From positions 78,884 through 142,883 of the forward strand of contig JAIRNY010000020.1 of the NCBI GenBank assembly GCA_031257835.1: 64,000 nt of DNA, in the 5' to 3' direction. The notes under the pieces were generated by a model, which did not search any database, was not told the origin of the DNA, and worked only from the letters and a program-made list of their open reading frames with translations. Positions within the stretch are counted from its first letter, which is position 1; every line of letters starts with the position of its first letter. The translations under genes were made by a program, and so were the position numbers. Of the stretch, positions 8,001-17,380 are shown one piece after another. This DNA comes from Candidatus Endomicrobiellum cryptotermitis (GTDB taxonomy: Bacteria; Elusimicrobiota; Endomicrobiia; Endomicrobiales; Endomicrobiaceae).

Positions 8001-10280
8001 TTAAAAACACTTAGAATATCCACATTCTCTACAGACTACACAACCTTCAGAAAAAGTCAACATCTCTCCACATTCAGGACATTGTGGACAAGCACCAGAC
8101 ATATTTGCATCAGGGTCAGAAGAATATTGTTTTTTTTTTAAAGAGTTAGACACTGTTTCTTGCGTAAATAAATCCGGTGACATTTTTTCTTTATTATAAG
8201 CTTCTAACGCTTTTGCAACTGCATCTGCACAAGACAAAATAGCCCCACTTTCTGCAAGTGTAGGAGAAGGGCATCTTATTCCTTTTATTTGCTCTATAAT
8301 TGCTTGTTGATCAACACCAGAACTCAATGCTAAAGAAATTAAACGACTTATAGCTTCAGCTTGTGAAGATATACACCCTCCAGACTTTCCAAGTTGAGTA
8401 AATACTTCACATACACCATCATCATCTTCGTTTACTGTCACATACATTTTTCCACATCCAGTGCGCATAAGAAATGTAAAACCAACTGTTCTATTTGGAC
8501 GAACCCTAGGCTTTGCTTCCTTTGTTGATTGCAGTCCATCTTTTTTATTTGCAATATTTAAAACTTGTACTTCTCTACTTCCATCGCGATAAACAGTAAC
8601 ACCTTTACATCCCATTTTATAAGAAAGAATATAAACTTTTCTTACATCTTCTTTTGTAGCACTATTTGGAAAATTTACAGTCTTTGAAACAGCATTATCT
8701 GTAAATTTCTGAAAAGCAGCTTGCATCTTCACATGACTTTCCGGAGAAATATCATGTGATGTAATAAATATTTTTCTTATATCTTCAGGAATTTCAACAA
8801 AATTTTGAATACTCCCTTTTTGAGCAATCTTATCCATAAGTTCTTTAGAATAAAAGCCTTTTTCTCTTGCTATTTTTTCAAAATATGGGTTAATTTCATA
8901 CATTTCTTCATTATCTAAACATTGTGCTCTTTTGTAAACAAGCGCAAAAATAGGCTCTATCCCCCCTGAAGCAGAAGCAATAATACCAATGGTTCCAGTT
9001 GGAGCTATAGTGGTAGTTGTAGCATTTCTCATAAGTTTTCCATCTGAATAAACACTATTGTTAAAATTTATAAAAGCTCCTCTTTTCGTTGCTAACTCCT
9101 GCGAAAAAAGATGAGATTTACTTTGAATAAAGCACATAAGTTTTTCTGCTAAATTTAAAGAATCCTGGCTACCATAAGCAATCCCTAAACTCAAAAGCAT
9201 ATCAGCCCACCCCATCACACCAAGGCCTATCTTTCTATTAGAACGAGTAACTTCGTCTATTTTTTCTATGGGATAATTATTCATATCTATAACACTATCT
9301 AAGAAATGGACAGCAGTTTTAATTATTTTTTCTAATCTCTCCCAATCAACACCTTTATTAGTTACGAAATGTCCCAAATTAATAGAACCTAAGTTACAAG
9401 ATTCATAAGGAAGTAAAGGTTGCTCACCACAAGGATTTGTAGCTTCTATTTTACCTATTTTTGGAGTAGGATTTTTATCATTTATAGTATCGATAAAAAC
9501 TACGCCTGGCTCACCATTTTTCCAAGATTGCTCAACAATTTTATTAAAAACCGCTCTTGCACTTAAAACCCCCGAACTTTTGCCATTTCTTGGATTATAC
9601 AGATTATAATCTGTATTACTTTCTAATGCATCCATAAACTCTTTTGTTATAGCAACAGATATATTGAAGTTATTTAAACTATCATTTTTATCTTTACAAG
9701 ATATAAACTCTAAAATATCAGGATGATCTATACGAAGCATACCCATATTTGCTCCCCGTCTAGTACCACCTTGCTTTATAGCCTCTGTAGCAGAGTTAAA
9801 AACTTGTATAAAAGATACCGGACCTGAAGAGACACCACAAGTAGTTCTTACAACATCCTTGTTAGGGCGAAGTCTGGAAAAAGAAAAGCCTGTTCCTCCT
9901 CCAGATTTATGTATAAGAGCAGTATTTTTTAAAGTTTCAAAAATAGAATCCATAGAATCTTCTACTGGCAAAACAAAACATGCAGACAATTGCTGTAAAT
10001 GTCTACCTGCGTTCATTAACGTCGGAGAATTTGGCAAAAAATCTAAATCTGCCATTGCAAAATAAAATTCTTTTACAGTTACATTAATATTAACATTTTT
10101 ATCATAGTTAGTATCTGCTTTAGCAATGTTGTAGGCAACTCTAAAAAATAAATCTTCAGGGGTTTCAATTATATTTCCTTTCTCATCCTTTTTTAAATAA
10201 CGTTTTTGTAAAACTGTTAAAGCATTTTTTTCTAACTTTATTTTGTAATTTAGCAAATCATTTAATTTACTATTTGCCAT
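8001..10280 (-). CDS. nrdJ: Adenosylcobalamin-dependent (class II) ribonucleotide reductase
   Basis: A 759-residue class II reductase converting ribonucleotides to deoxyribonucleotides with B12. The active-site region includes NPCGEQPLLPYESCNLGSIN and the ATIAPTGTIG-like segment near residue 430. The C-terminus has a zinc-ribbon-like Cys cluster (CPQCPECG and CRECG) that probably carries the reducing shuttle. Oxygen-independent chemistry fits an anaerobe. It lies directly after nrdR and behind a likely NrdR operator. It implies that the cell makes or imports cobalamin, which the window does not show. Confidence 0.96.
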   Translation of the reverse strand: MANSKLNDLLNYKIKLEKNALTVLQKRYLKKDEKGNIIETPEDLFFRVAYNIAKADTNYDKNVNINVTVKEFYFAMADLDFLPNSPTLMNAGRHLQQLSACFVLPVEDSMDSIFETLKNTALIHKSGGGTGFSFSRLRPNKDVVRTTCGVSSGPVSFIQVFNSATEAIKQGGTRRGANMGMLRIDHPDILEFISCKDKNDSLNNFNISVAITKEFMDALESNTDYNLYNPRNGKSSGVLSARAVFNKIVEQSWKNGEPGVVFIDTINDKNPTPKIGKIEATNPCGEQPLLPYESCNLGSINLGHFVTNKGVDWERLEKIIKTAVHFLDSVIDMNNYPIEKIDEVTRSNRKIGLGVMGWADMLLSLGIAYGSQDSLNLAEKLMCFIQSKSHLFSQELATKRGAFINFNNSVYSDGKLMRNATTTTIAPTGTIGIIASASGGIEPIFALVYKRAQCLDNEEMYEINPYFEKIAREKGFYSKELMDKIAQKGSIQNFVEIPEDIRKIFITSHDISPESHVKMQAAFQKFTDNAVSKTVNFPNSATKEDVRKVYILSYKMGCKGVTVYRDGSREVQVLNIANKKDGLQSTKEAKPRVRPNRTVGFTFLMRTGCGKMYVTVNEDDDGVCEVFTQLGKSGGCISSQAEAISRLISLALSSGVDQQAIIEQIKGIRCPSPTLAESGAILSCADAVAKALEAYNKEKMSPDLFTQETVSNSLKKKQYSSDPDANMSGACPQCPECGEMLTFSEGCVVCRECGYSKCF

Positions 10281-10300
10281 TGAAAAACTCCCTTAAGTAC

Positions 10301-10789
10301 TTAACCCATTATATTTCTATATTTTTTCCTTTTCACATGTTCTTTTTTTAATTTTTTTAATTCTTCCATAAAAGTATCTATATCAGTAAATTTTCTATAA
10401 ACAGATGCAAATCTTACATATGCTACTAAATCAATGTCCCAAAGCTTTTCTAAAATTTTTTCACCTATAATTGTAGACGGAATTTCCATTATATATTCAC
10501 TAAGGAGCTCATTTTCTACTTCACTTACAAGTTTATCTATAGTTTCGGCAGAAATTTGACATTTTTTACAAGCTCTATCTATACCTAGCCAAATTTTTTT
10601 TCTATCAAAGGGTTCTCTAGAGCTATTTGACTTAACAACCATGATGACTAATTCTTCCGGACGTTCAAAAGTAGTGTACCTTTTTTTGCAGCTAGAACAT
10701 TCTCTACGCCTTCTAACAGCTGATGTGTACTCTACGGGGCGAGAATCTAGTACTTGGTCATCAGTACTAGCACAAAAAGGACATTTCAT
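10301..10789 (-). CDS. nrdR: Transcriptional repressor NrdR
   Basis: A 162-residue repressor with an N-terminal zinc ribbon (CPFCASTDDQVLDSR, then CSSCKKRYTTFER) and an ATP-cone that senses dATP/ATP. The family represses ribonucleotide reductase genes. It is first in the convoy ahead of nrdJ, with an AAGGA site before its ATG. Two NrdR-box-like sequences lie just upstream, so it probably represses itself and nrdJ together. Confidence 0.96.
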   Translation of the reverse strand: MKCPFCASTDDQVLDSRPVEYTSAVRRRRECSSCKKRYTTFERPEELVIMVVKSNSSREPFDRKKIWLGIDRACKKCQISAETIDKLVSEVENELLSEYIMEIPSTIIGEKILEKLWDIDLVAYVRFASVYRKFTDIDTFMEELKKLKKEHVKRKKYRNIMG

Positions 10790-10817
10790 ATTTTTTCCTT
10801 ACTTTTAGTTTAACAAA

Positions 10818-10864
10818 ATACTATATGTTGTATTACAAACAATCCTACAACATACACATAGTTT
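10818..10864 (-). promoter_or_regulatory. Tandem NrdR boxes upstream of nrdR-nrdJ
   Basis: On the minus strand, the proximal 16-mer ATACAACATATAGTAT (10818-10833) matches 13 of 16 positions of the NrdR-box consensus ACACWATATATWGTGT as I recall it. A weaker distal 16-mer AAACTATGTGTATGTT (10849-10864, about 10 of 16) begins exactly 31 bases upstream. NrdR operators are known as paired boxes about three helical turns apart, so both sequence and spacing fit. The boxes lie 29-75 bases before the nrdR ATG. Confidence 0.6.
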
Positions 10865-10970
10865 TGTCAATCAACCTAAAGGACCTATTTCGTTATTGTT
10901 TTAACAAATATATATATAACAAAGAACTAAAAACTTTTTTTAAAAAATTTCATGGATTTTAAAATTAAAT

Positions 10971-11000
10971 AAAAAAAACCTCGCCATAATAGGCGAAGAA
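10971..11000 (-). terminator. Rho-independent terminator of the tRNA operon
   Basis: On the minus strand a TTCGCC/GGCGA hairpin with a six-base loop is followed by eight T residues, just downstream of tRNA-Thr. Confidence 0.75.
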
Positions 11001-11021
11001 TTTTACTTTAATTCATATAAA

Positions 11022-11094
11022 AGCCGATGAGAGGATTTGAACCTCCGACCCATTGCTTACGAAGCAATTGCTCTACCAACTGAGCTACATCGGC
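11022..11094 (-). tRNA. tRNA-Thr (anticodon CGT)
   Basis: A complete cloverleaf on the minus strand: acceptor GCCGATG/CATCGGC, a D arm with AGTTGGTA, anticodon loop TTCGTAA and T-loop TTCAAAT. The anticodon CGT reads ACG. No CCA is encoded. It is second in a pair with tRNA-Phe. Confidence 0.95.
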
Positions 11095-11107
11095 ACAAAT
11101 AGAAATA

Positions 11108-11180
11108 TGCTGAGGGACAGAATCGAACTGTCGACACCAGGTTTTTCAGACCTGTGCTCTACCAACTGAGCTACCTCAGC
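11108..11180 (-). tRNA. tRNA-Phe (anticodon GAA)
   Basis: A cloverleaf on the minus strand with acceptor GCTGAGG/CCTCAGC, anticodon loop CTGAAAA (GAA) and T-loop TTCGATT. No CCA is encoded. It lies 13 bases before tRNA-Thr, so the two are probably one transcript, possibly with the ytxH-like gene. Confidence 0.96.
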
Positions 11181-11194
11181 ATAAAATACTTAAA

Positions 11195-11479
11195 CTAACC
11201 TTTACTATATTTTTCAAAAGCCTTTTTACCAGCATCAAAGGCTTCACTTATTTTATCTTTGTTGGACAAAACTTTTTCACGACCTTGCTCATACATTTTC
11301 TTTCCAGCTTTAGCAATATCCTCACTAAAATCATTCACATTGTCAACAATATCTTCACTTAATCTCTTAATATTTTTTCTAGTTTCTTTCCCAGATTTAG
11401 GAGCATATAAAATACCAATAGCTGCACCAACTATTCCCCCTAAAAGAAAAAGCAAAAATGTATCTTTATTATCACTCAT
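11195..11479 (-). CDS. YtxH-domain small membrane protein
   Basis: About 94 residues: a short N-terminus, one glycine-rich membrane span (LLGGIVGAAIGILYAPKSG), then a charged helical tail. The APKSGKETR stretch after the span is the hallmark of YtxH-like proteins, whose role is unclear and often linked to stress or the envelope. I moved the start from the track's 11530 to the ATG at 11479, which has AGGAG about 7 bases upstream and removes an implausible tail. It overlaps the DUF948-like gene by 8 bases; the pairing of these two families is common. Confidence 0.8.
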   Translation of the reverse strand: MSDNKDTFLLFLLGGIVGAAIGILYAPKSGKETRKNIKRLSEDIVDNVNDFSEDIAKAGKKMYEQGREKVLSNKDKISEAFDAGKKAFEKYSKG

Positions 11480-11771
11480 TTTTTTCTCCTTGCACCTGTT
11501 TTTTCTTTTTATTAATACTAGATACAGCATAGAGAAGAAAAGAAATCATTGAAACAACTGGAGATGAAACCTTTTCAGTTATCAAAGCAACGTTATAAGA
11601 AACCTTATTTATAAGATCAAGTTCGATATTAATTTTAGTAGCTGCTACTTCAATTTCTACTGCCGCTTTCCTTATCTTAATCAAAGTTAAAACAAAACAA
11701 ACTACTCCGACAAGTACAGAGATAGTTAAAATAATAACTGAAATAGTTAATATCAAGTCGATAGATTTCAT
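11472..11771 (-). CDS. DUF948-like membrane protein
   Basis: About 99 residues with one N-terminal membrane span and a helical cytoplasmic part containing the repeated AA..I-type heptads typical of DUF948 proteins. It runs into the ytxH-like gene with an 8-base overlap, which supports a two-gene unit. The start is uncertain: the ATG at 11771 lacks a clear ribosome site, and the track start at 11807 adds 12 residues. Function unknown. Confidence 0.65.
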   Translation of the reverse strand: MKSIDLILTISVIILTISVLVGVVCFVLTLIKIRKAAVEIEVAATKINIELDLINKVSYNVALITEKVSSPVVSMISFLLYAVSSINKKKKQVQGEKNE

Positions 11772-11807
11772 TTTTTTGATTGTAACATAAACAAAAAAAC
11801 ATGTCAA

Positions 11808-12398
11808 ATCTCATCTTAAAACAAAATTTACAAACATTCATTATTTAACTTGGCTTAACCCCTAGAGTTTAGTCTATAGTCAAATCAGATAGCTAGATAT
11901 GTTTATAAAGCAGATCTAGTTTAGAGCAATATCTGCTTAGTTTGTAAAAGTTCAAACACCTATTGGACTTTTAAAGTCACTTGGCACAGACATAGTTAGT
12001 TTGCTCTAGTGTAGAGCCTTATCTACGTTACTAGAGCAATCGCAACAAACATTTAATCAATTTAGCAAACTTGCAAAATGGTAAGACAAGAAAGACTTAT
12101 ATGTATTTTGCTTCAAACAATGCTAATTTGCAATATTAAATGTTTATTGCTCATAGAACGCTCTTTGAGCTAACTCCGATAAGATTCTAAACTAGACCAA
12201 ATTAAACTTAATAACACTTTATTTTGTCTACTCCTTAGTGTTAATCCGCTAAGTTCAGGATCAAATATAGCACAAACTATATCAAAAACTCATGAACAAA
12301 CACAAACAGTTATAACCGAAGTCCAAGAAGCAGCAACAAGTTGTTGCGCTTTTAATAGACTTCTTAAAAGCTTTACTCAACAGACATTAATAAAATAT
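11808..12398. other. Intergenic region with small mobile element and a gene-like remnant
   Basis: No intact gene. It holds the inverted-repeat element described separately and, on the plus strand from 12192 to 12413, a frame without a start codon that stays open for 73 codons and ends in a stop. That frame starts at the right inverted repeat and has a normal-looking composition (for example SKTHEQTQTVITEVQEAA). It may be the tail of a gene cut by the element. I do not recognise it. Confidence 0.5.
11945..12203. mobile_element. Inverted-repeat element, MITE-like (copy A)
   Basis: Imperfect terminal inverted repeats (about 33 bases, core CTAGT-TA----CTTATC--GTTA) at 11998-12035 and 12170-12203 bracket a core that includes GCAATCGCAACAAACATTTAA and AAAATGGTAAGACAAGAAAG. 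A 55-base left flank starting GTAAAAGTTCAAACA is shared with the copy near 32.2 kb. There is no coding capacity, so mobility would need a transposase elsewhere. Compared with copy C the core is in the opposite orientation. Confidence 0.7.
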
Positions 12399-12440
12399 AC
12401 AAAGCCAAGCTGATGCAAAAACTATCTAGCTTGGCTTTGT
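12399..12440 (-). terminator. Terminator overlapping the uvrB stop codon
   Basis: A perfect 13-base stem (ACAAAGCCAAGCT and its complement) with a 16-base loop covers the last codons and the TAG of uvrB, followed on the minus strand by ATATTTTATT. The symmetric stem may also stop plus-strand transcription. Confidence 0.65.
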
Positions 12441-14441
12441 TTTACCAGACTTCATATCTTTAAGCTCTAACATCCTATCTCTTAAAATAGTAGCAGACTC
12501 AAAATCTAAATTTTCTGCTGCAGTTTTCATCTGCATTTCTATATCTTTAATTATTGAATCTATATTCTTTTTGGTAATTTTATAATCAAATTTTTCTTCT
12601 GACATCATATATGTAAGGGATTCTTTTTTTGATAAGTTTTTAAACTCTTCAAGTTCATAAACTGCTTTAATTATTGTTTTTGGCTGAATATTATTTTTTT
12701 TGTTGTACTCTAATTGCTTTGCTCTACGCCTAGCCATCTCTGTCAATGCTTTTTGCATTGAGCTTGTGATAATATCAGCATAAAATATTACACGTCCATC
12801 AACATTCCTTGCTGCTCTTCCACAAATCTGTATTAAAGTCGATTCAGAACGTAAAAAACCTTCTTTGTCTGCATCTAAAACCACAACTAGCGAAACTTCT
12901 GGTAAATCTAAACCTTCTCTTAAAAGATTTATCCCTACTAAAACATCAAATTTCCCAAGACGTAAATTTTTAAGTAACTCTATTCTTGTTAAAGCATCTA
13001 TTTCAGAATGTAAGTATTCCACTCTAAAACCCTTTTCTTTAAGGAAAACCGTCAAATCTTCTGACATTTTTTTTGTTAAGGTGGTTATCAAAACTCTCTG
13101 CTTTTTATTAACAGTTTTTTGAACTTCTTCCATCAAGTCACGTACTTGACCATTGATAGGTCGTACAACAACTTCTGGATCTACTAAACCTGTAGGTCTA
13201 ATAATTAAATCTACTATACTATTTTTGCTTCTTTCTAGTTCATACTTTCCTGGCGTGGCAGAGACCATCATAAACTTTCTTATTAAACTTTCAAATTCTC
13301 TAAACTTCATAGGTCTATTATCTAGAGCTGAAGGCAGTCTAAACCCAAAATCAACAAGAGTTTGTTTTCTGCTTCTATCTCCTTCATACATCCCTCTTAT
13401 CTGAGGTAACAAAATATGAGATTCATCTGCTATCATTAAAAAATCATCATTCTCTTGTAAAAAATAGTCTATCAATGTGGTTGGTCTAACTCCTGGCAAC
13501 TTCCCAGCAAGATGTCTTGAATAATTTTCAACACCATTACAAAAACCAGTTTCTCTCAACATTTCCATATCATACTTAGTTCTCTGTTTTAGACGTTGAG
13601 CTTCTAAAAGTTTATTTTGAGATTTTAACACTTTAAGATGTTCTTCTAACTCAATCTCTATACTTTTTATAGCTTTATCAATTTTTTCTTTACCTATTAC
13701 AAAAAGCTTTGCAGGATAAATATAAGATTGCTTTTTTTTAGAAATAATTTCTCTGGTAATTGGGTTAAACTCTTTTATACTTTCTATTGTATCGCCAAAA
13801 AATTCAACTCTTATTGCTGTCTCAAGATAAGCAGGAAAAATTTCTACAGTGTCACCCTTGACTCTAAACCTTCCACGAATAAACTCAACGTTGTTCCTCT
13901 CATACTGGCTAGATATAAGCTCATTTAAAAGATTGTCCATGGACTTGTCTTCCCCAGCCACTATTTTAATACACATATTTTGATAATCTTTAGGGGCCCC
14001 TAAATTATATATGCAGGACACCGAAGCTACTACTATAACATCTTTTCTTTCAAGCAGAGAAGTCGTAGCTTTAAGGCGTAATCTATCTATATGGTCATTT
14101 ATTGAAGCATCTTTTTCTATATATGTGTCACTTGAGGGTATATAAGCCTCTGGCTGATAATAATCATAATAGGATATAAAATACTCTACAGCATTATTAG
14201 GGAAAAACGATCTAAACTCTGCATAAGTTTGAGCAGCCAAAATTTTATTTGGCGACATTATCAGCGTTGGCTTTTGAAGTTTCTCGATAATATTTGCCAT
14301 AACAAAAGTTTTTCCAGAACCTGTAACGCCAAGCAAAACTTGAGATTGTTTATCATTTAAATAATTATTATAAAGCTTTTCTATTGCTTCTGGTTGGTCG
14401 CCTGAGGGCTCAAAGTTAGAAACTAACTTAAATTTTTCCAT
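12426..14441 (-). CDS. uvrB: Excinuclease ABC subunit B
   Basis: A 671-residue damage-recognition helicase of nucleotide excision repair. Walker A GVTGSGKT, the beta-hairpin region YYDYYQPEAY, DESH in the Walker B position, the helicase VI region QICGRAARN and a C-terminal UVR domain (ESATILRDRMLELK) that binds UvrC are all visible. Length is normal. It is the last gene of the murein cluster run, overlapping surE by 14 bases. Confidence 0.97.
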   Translation of the reverse strand: MEKFKLVSNFEPSGDQPEAIEKLYNNYLNDKQSQVLLGVTGSGKTFVMANIIEKLQKPTLIMSPNKILAAQTYAEFRSFFPNNAVEYFISYYDYYQPEAYIPSSDTYIEKDASINDHIDRLRLKATTSLLERKDVIVVASVSCIYNLGAPKDYQNMCIKIVAGEDKSMDNLLNELISSQYERNNVEFIRGRFRVKGDTVEIFPAYLETAIRVEFFGDTIESIKEFNPITREIISKKKQSYIYPAKLFVIGKEKIDKAIKSIEIELEEHLKVLKSQNKLLEAQRLKQRTKYDMEMLRETGFCNGVENYSRHLAGKLPGVRPTTLIDYFLQENDDFLMIADESHILLPQIRGMYEGDRSRKQTLVDFGFRLPSALDNRPMKFREFESLIRKFMMVSATPGKYELERSKNSIVDLIIRPTGLVDPEVVVRPINGQVRDLMEEVQKTVNKKQRVLITTLTKKMSEDLTVFLKEKGFRVEYLHSEIDALTRIELLKNLRLGKFDVLVGINLLREGLDLPEVSLVVVLDADKEGFLRSESTLIQICGRAARNVDGRVIFYADIITSSMQKALTEMARRRAKQLEYNKKNNIQPKTIIKAVYELEEFKNLSKKESLTYMMSEEKFDYKITKKNIDSIIKDIEMQMKTAAENLDFESATILRDRMLELKDMKSGKTKPS

Positions 14442-15171
14442 TTTTAAACTTTAATCTCTTTAACAAATTAAAATTTGTTTGGTCTATTTGTAGCGGAGTA
14501 ACAGATATATATCCTTTGCCTATCATGTCAACATCTGTGTTTTTACTTTCGCCAGTAGCAACATATCTACCTGAAAGTCTGTAAAAAAAGTTACCTTTTT
14601 TATCTACAACTGTCTCAATATTTTCATCATAAGTTCTAAACCCTAACGGAACTATCTTTAGACCTTTATAATCGTTAGGTATATTAACATTTAAACAAAC
14701 ATTTTGAAACCTTTCTTTATTCTCTAATATTATCTCACAAATTCGCCTTGTAGCAATAGCAGAATGCGTATACTCTTTAGCATACATTTGACCAGCTGAC
14801 ACAGCTATTGATGGTATGCCGTTTAATGCTCCTTCCCGTGCAGCGCCTACAGTGCCAGAATAAATTACATCTTGGCCTAAATTAGGACAAGTATTTATAC
14901 CAGAAACAACTAAATCTATTTCAACTTTTAAAAATGAATAAAGTCCAAACTTTACACAATCAGCAGGCGTACCGCCTTTAATTACATAAAAATCTTTCTT
15001 TACCTTTTCTACCTTTTTATATTTTGAAAGAGTTATACAATGTCCTGCACCAGACATTTGATATTTTGGAACAATTACATAAACTTTGGCAATTTTAGAC
15101 AACTCCTCTACAAGAGGTAAAAGACCTGGACCTCTCATACCATCATCATTAGAAATTAGGATTTTATACAC
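14428..15171 (-). CDS. surE: 5'-nucleotidase SurE
   Basis: A 247-residue metal-dependent nucleoside monophosphate phosphatase. The metal-binding ISNDDG at the N-terminus, SGINTCPNLGQDVIYSGTVGAA near residue 90 and the later INVNIP-like region are characteristic. It is embedded between murG and uvrB with overlaps of 16 and 14 bases, so expression is coupled to cell-wall genes, although its role is in nucleotide housekeeping or survival. Confidence 0.95.
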   Translation of the reverse strand: MYKILISNDDGMRGPGLLPLVEELSKIAKVYVIVPKYQMSGAGHCITLSKYKKVEKVKKDFYVIKGGTPADCVKFGLYSFLKVEIDLVVSGINTCPNLGQDVIYSGTVGAAREGALNGIPSIAVSAGQMYAKEYTHSAIATRRICEIILENKERFQNVCLNVNIPNDYKGLKIVPLGFRTYDENIETVVDKKGNFFYRLSGRYVATGESKNTDVDMIGKGYISVTPLQIDQTNFNLLKRLKFKNGKI

Positions 15172-16238
15172 TGGACTATTTCCTTAAATATTAAATCTTG
15201 AGATAACTTATAAGAAATGTTATGACTATTCAAATTTACATTTAAATGTAAATTTGAATATAAAACTTTTATAGCATTACCTAGATTTTGTTCATTTAAA
15301 TTTTTTTCTTCTATAACTATAATTTTTTCATCTTCTGCTTCTTTTGCGTTCCAATACTGATGGTTATCTGTCGCATATGGATATGGAATAAACACTGCAG
15401 GCTTATTTAAAGTTTTTACTTCAAAAACTGTTCCCGCTCCAGAACGGCATATAACAATATCACTAACAGCATAAGCATCATATATGTTATGCATGTATTC
15501 AAAAACTTTATAGTTCTTGTTTAGCTCTACTAATTTTAAAATTTCAGAATAGTTTTTATAACCAGTAATATGTATTACTTGCATTTGTTTATTTTTGGAC
15601 ATTTCTAAAAGAGTTTTACAAGCAACTTCGTTAAGTTTTATTGCACCTAAACTACCACCAAAAATTAAAACCGTAAAAATATTATCCATAAGATTTAATT
15701 TTTTTAATGCCATTAATTTAGATGTACGTAAAATTTCTTCTCTTATAGGATAACCAGAAAAGATAACGTTATCGCTTTTAAAATATTTTCTTGAATACTC
15801 AAAACTTATAAAAGTTTTGTCGACTATCTTACTTAAAATTATATTAGCTTTACCTGGTAAAGTGTTTTGTTCATGTATAAAAGTTTTTCTCCTTAAAATT
15901 TTTGCCACAAAAATAGTAGGCACAGACATATACCCGCCAGTCCCAATAACAGCTGCAGGCTTTAATATAAAAATATATTTTAACACTCTTAGTAACGACC
16001 ATTTTAGCTTAACTAAAAACAAAACTAATGAAAAAGAAATTTTTCTTGGCATGCCAGAAAGATTAAACAAAATATATTCAAAACCGTTATTTTTTAAAAT
16101 TTCAATAGAAACTTTATTATTAGTTATAAAAAAAATTGGATTATAACCATTCTTTTTAAATTCTTTTGCCAATGTAATGCCAGGGTAAATATGGCCACCA
16201 GTGCCACTTAAAGCAACAATTACATTTTTGTTCTTCAT
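15156..16238 (-). CDS. murG: UDP-GlcNAc:lipid I N-acetylglucosaminyltransferase MurG
   Basis: A 360-residue GT-B enzyme that makes lipid II on the inner face of the membrane. The N-terminal SGTGGHIYPGITLA loop, IGTGGYMSVP, FIHEQN and the donor-site segment ICRSGAGTVFE are the MurG signatures. It follows ftsW by 34 bases. In most bacteria murC and murB come next; here the cluster turns to surE-uvrB. Confidence 0.96.
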   Translation of the reverse strand: MKNKNVIVALSGTGGHIYPGITLAKEFKKNGYNPIFFITNNKVSIEILKNNGFEYILFNLSGMPRKISFSLVLFLVKLKWSLLRVLKYIFILKPAAVIGTGGYMSVPTIFVAKILRRKTFIHEQNTLPGKANIILSKIVDKTFISFEYSRKYFKSDNVIFSGYPIREEILRTSKLMALKKLNLMDNIFTVLIFGGSLGAIKLNEVACKTLLEMSKNKQMQVIHITGYKNYSEILKLVELNKNYKVFEYMHNIYDAYAVSDIVICRSGAGTVFEVKTLNKPAVFIPYPYATDNHQYWNAKEAEDEKIIVIEEKNLNEQNLGNAIKVLYSNLHLNVNLNSHNISYKLSQDLIFKEIVQCIKS

Positions 16239-16272
16239 AAAATCCTTACTTATAAACGATGCCTATATATAA

Positions 16273-17373
16273 CTATTTTAACCTAGAATATTGTGATAAA
16301 TTAATTAGTATACCGACAGCTGCCATATTAATAACCAAAGACGTACCTCCAAAAGAAATAAAGGGAAGCGGCAACCCCTTTGCAGGAAAAATACCCGTAG
16401 TAACAGACAAATTTATAATCGCTTGAAACACTATTAAACAAGTTATCCCTAAACACAGATACTTAGAAAAATTGTCTGGCATACATTTACTCATTTTCAA
16501 ACCTTTAAAAAATATATACATAAAAAAAATAATAACAAAACTTGCTCCAATAAATCCTAACTCTTCACCAATAACAGGAAAAATAAAATCAGTATGCACT
16601 TCCGGCAAATACATAAGTTTTATTTCGCTTTTACCAACACCTTTACCCAAAAAACCACCCGACCCTAACGCGTTTAAAGCTTGTTTCACCTGATACGAAG
16701 ATGCGTCAATGTTTATAAAAGAAGCAAGATAATCTTTAAACCTCAATAATCTATAAGGTTTTCTTACAATCTCCTCTGCCACTAAAATTATTATACTTAG
16801 TACTCCTAGCAGTACAGCTTTCATTCTAATGCCAGCACAAAAAAGCATCGCAAAACACACACATGCTATTAAAACAGGTGTACCTAAGTCCGGTTCTAAA
16901 ACTATCGGAACAAGCATTAATACTACAAGTAGGGTAGGAGCAAAAAGACCTATCCATTTATCTATTAAATCCTTTTTTCTTGATATAAAATCAGCCACTA
17001 TTACAACCATAGCAATTTTAGCAAGCTCTGATGGCTGTACTGTAAAAAAAGATACAGATAACCATCTTTTTGCTCCTAGTCTAGACACGCCAATAAATAA
17101 AACTACTACCACACACACCAATGTAAAAAAATATATTAGTTTAGAATACTTTTGATATATATTATAGTCTAGTAAAAAACCTGTAATAAACATAGTAACA
17201 AAACCTAAACAAACCCACAATATTTGCTTAACAAAAAACTTGTAAGGGCTTGCCCACTTTATGTCTGCCATTATAACACTGGAAGAAAATACCATAAAAG
17301 AACCAAAAATGATACCTATACAAATTATTATTATTAAAGTATAGTCGTACTTTGAAAAGTCAATTTTAAACAT
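16273..17373 (-). CDS. ftsW: SEDS-family lipid II polymerase FtsW
   Basis: A 366-residue protein with about ten membrane spans, QPSELAKIAMV near residue 120, and the C-terminal GIFPAKGLPLPFISFGGTS signature. It polymerises glycan strands at the septum together with FtsI. Its place between murD and murG supports FtsW rather than RodA. Confidence 0.95.
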   Translation of the reverse strand: MFKIDFSKYDYTLIIIICIGIIFGSFMVFSSSVIMADIKWASPYKFFVKQILWVCLGFVTMFITGFLLDYNIYQKYSKLIYFFTLVCVVVVLFIGVSRLGAKRWLSVSFFTVQPSELAKIAMVVIVADFISRKKDLIDKWIGLFAPTLLVVLMLVPIVLEPDLGTPVLIACVCFAMLFCAGIRMKAVLLGVLSIIILVAEEIVRKPYRLLRFKDYLASFINIDASSYQVKQALNALGSGGFLGKGVGKSEIKLMYLPEVHTDFIFPVIGEELGFIGASFVIIFFMYIFFKGLKMSKCMPDNFSKYLCLGITCLIVFQAIINLSVTTGIFPAKGLPLPFISFGGTSLVINMAAVGILINLSQYSRLK

Positions 17374-17380
17374 AAAAAAC

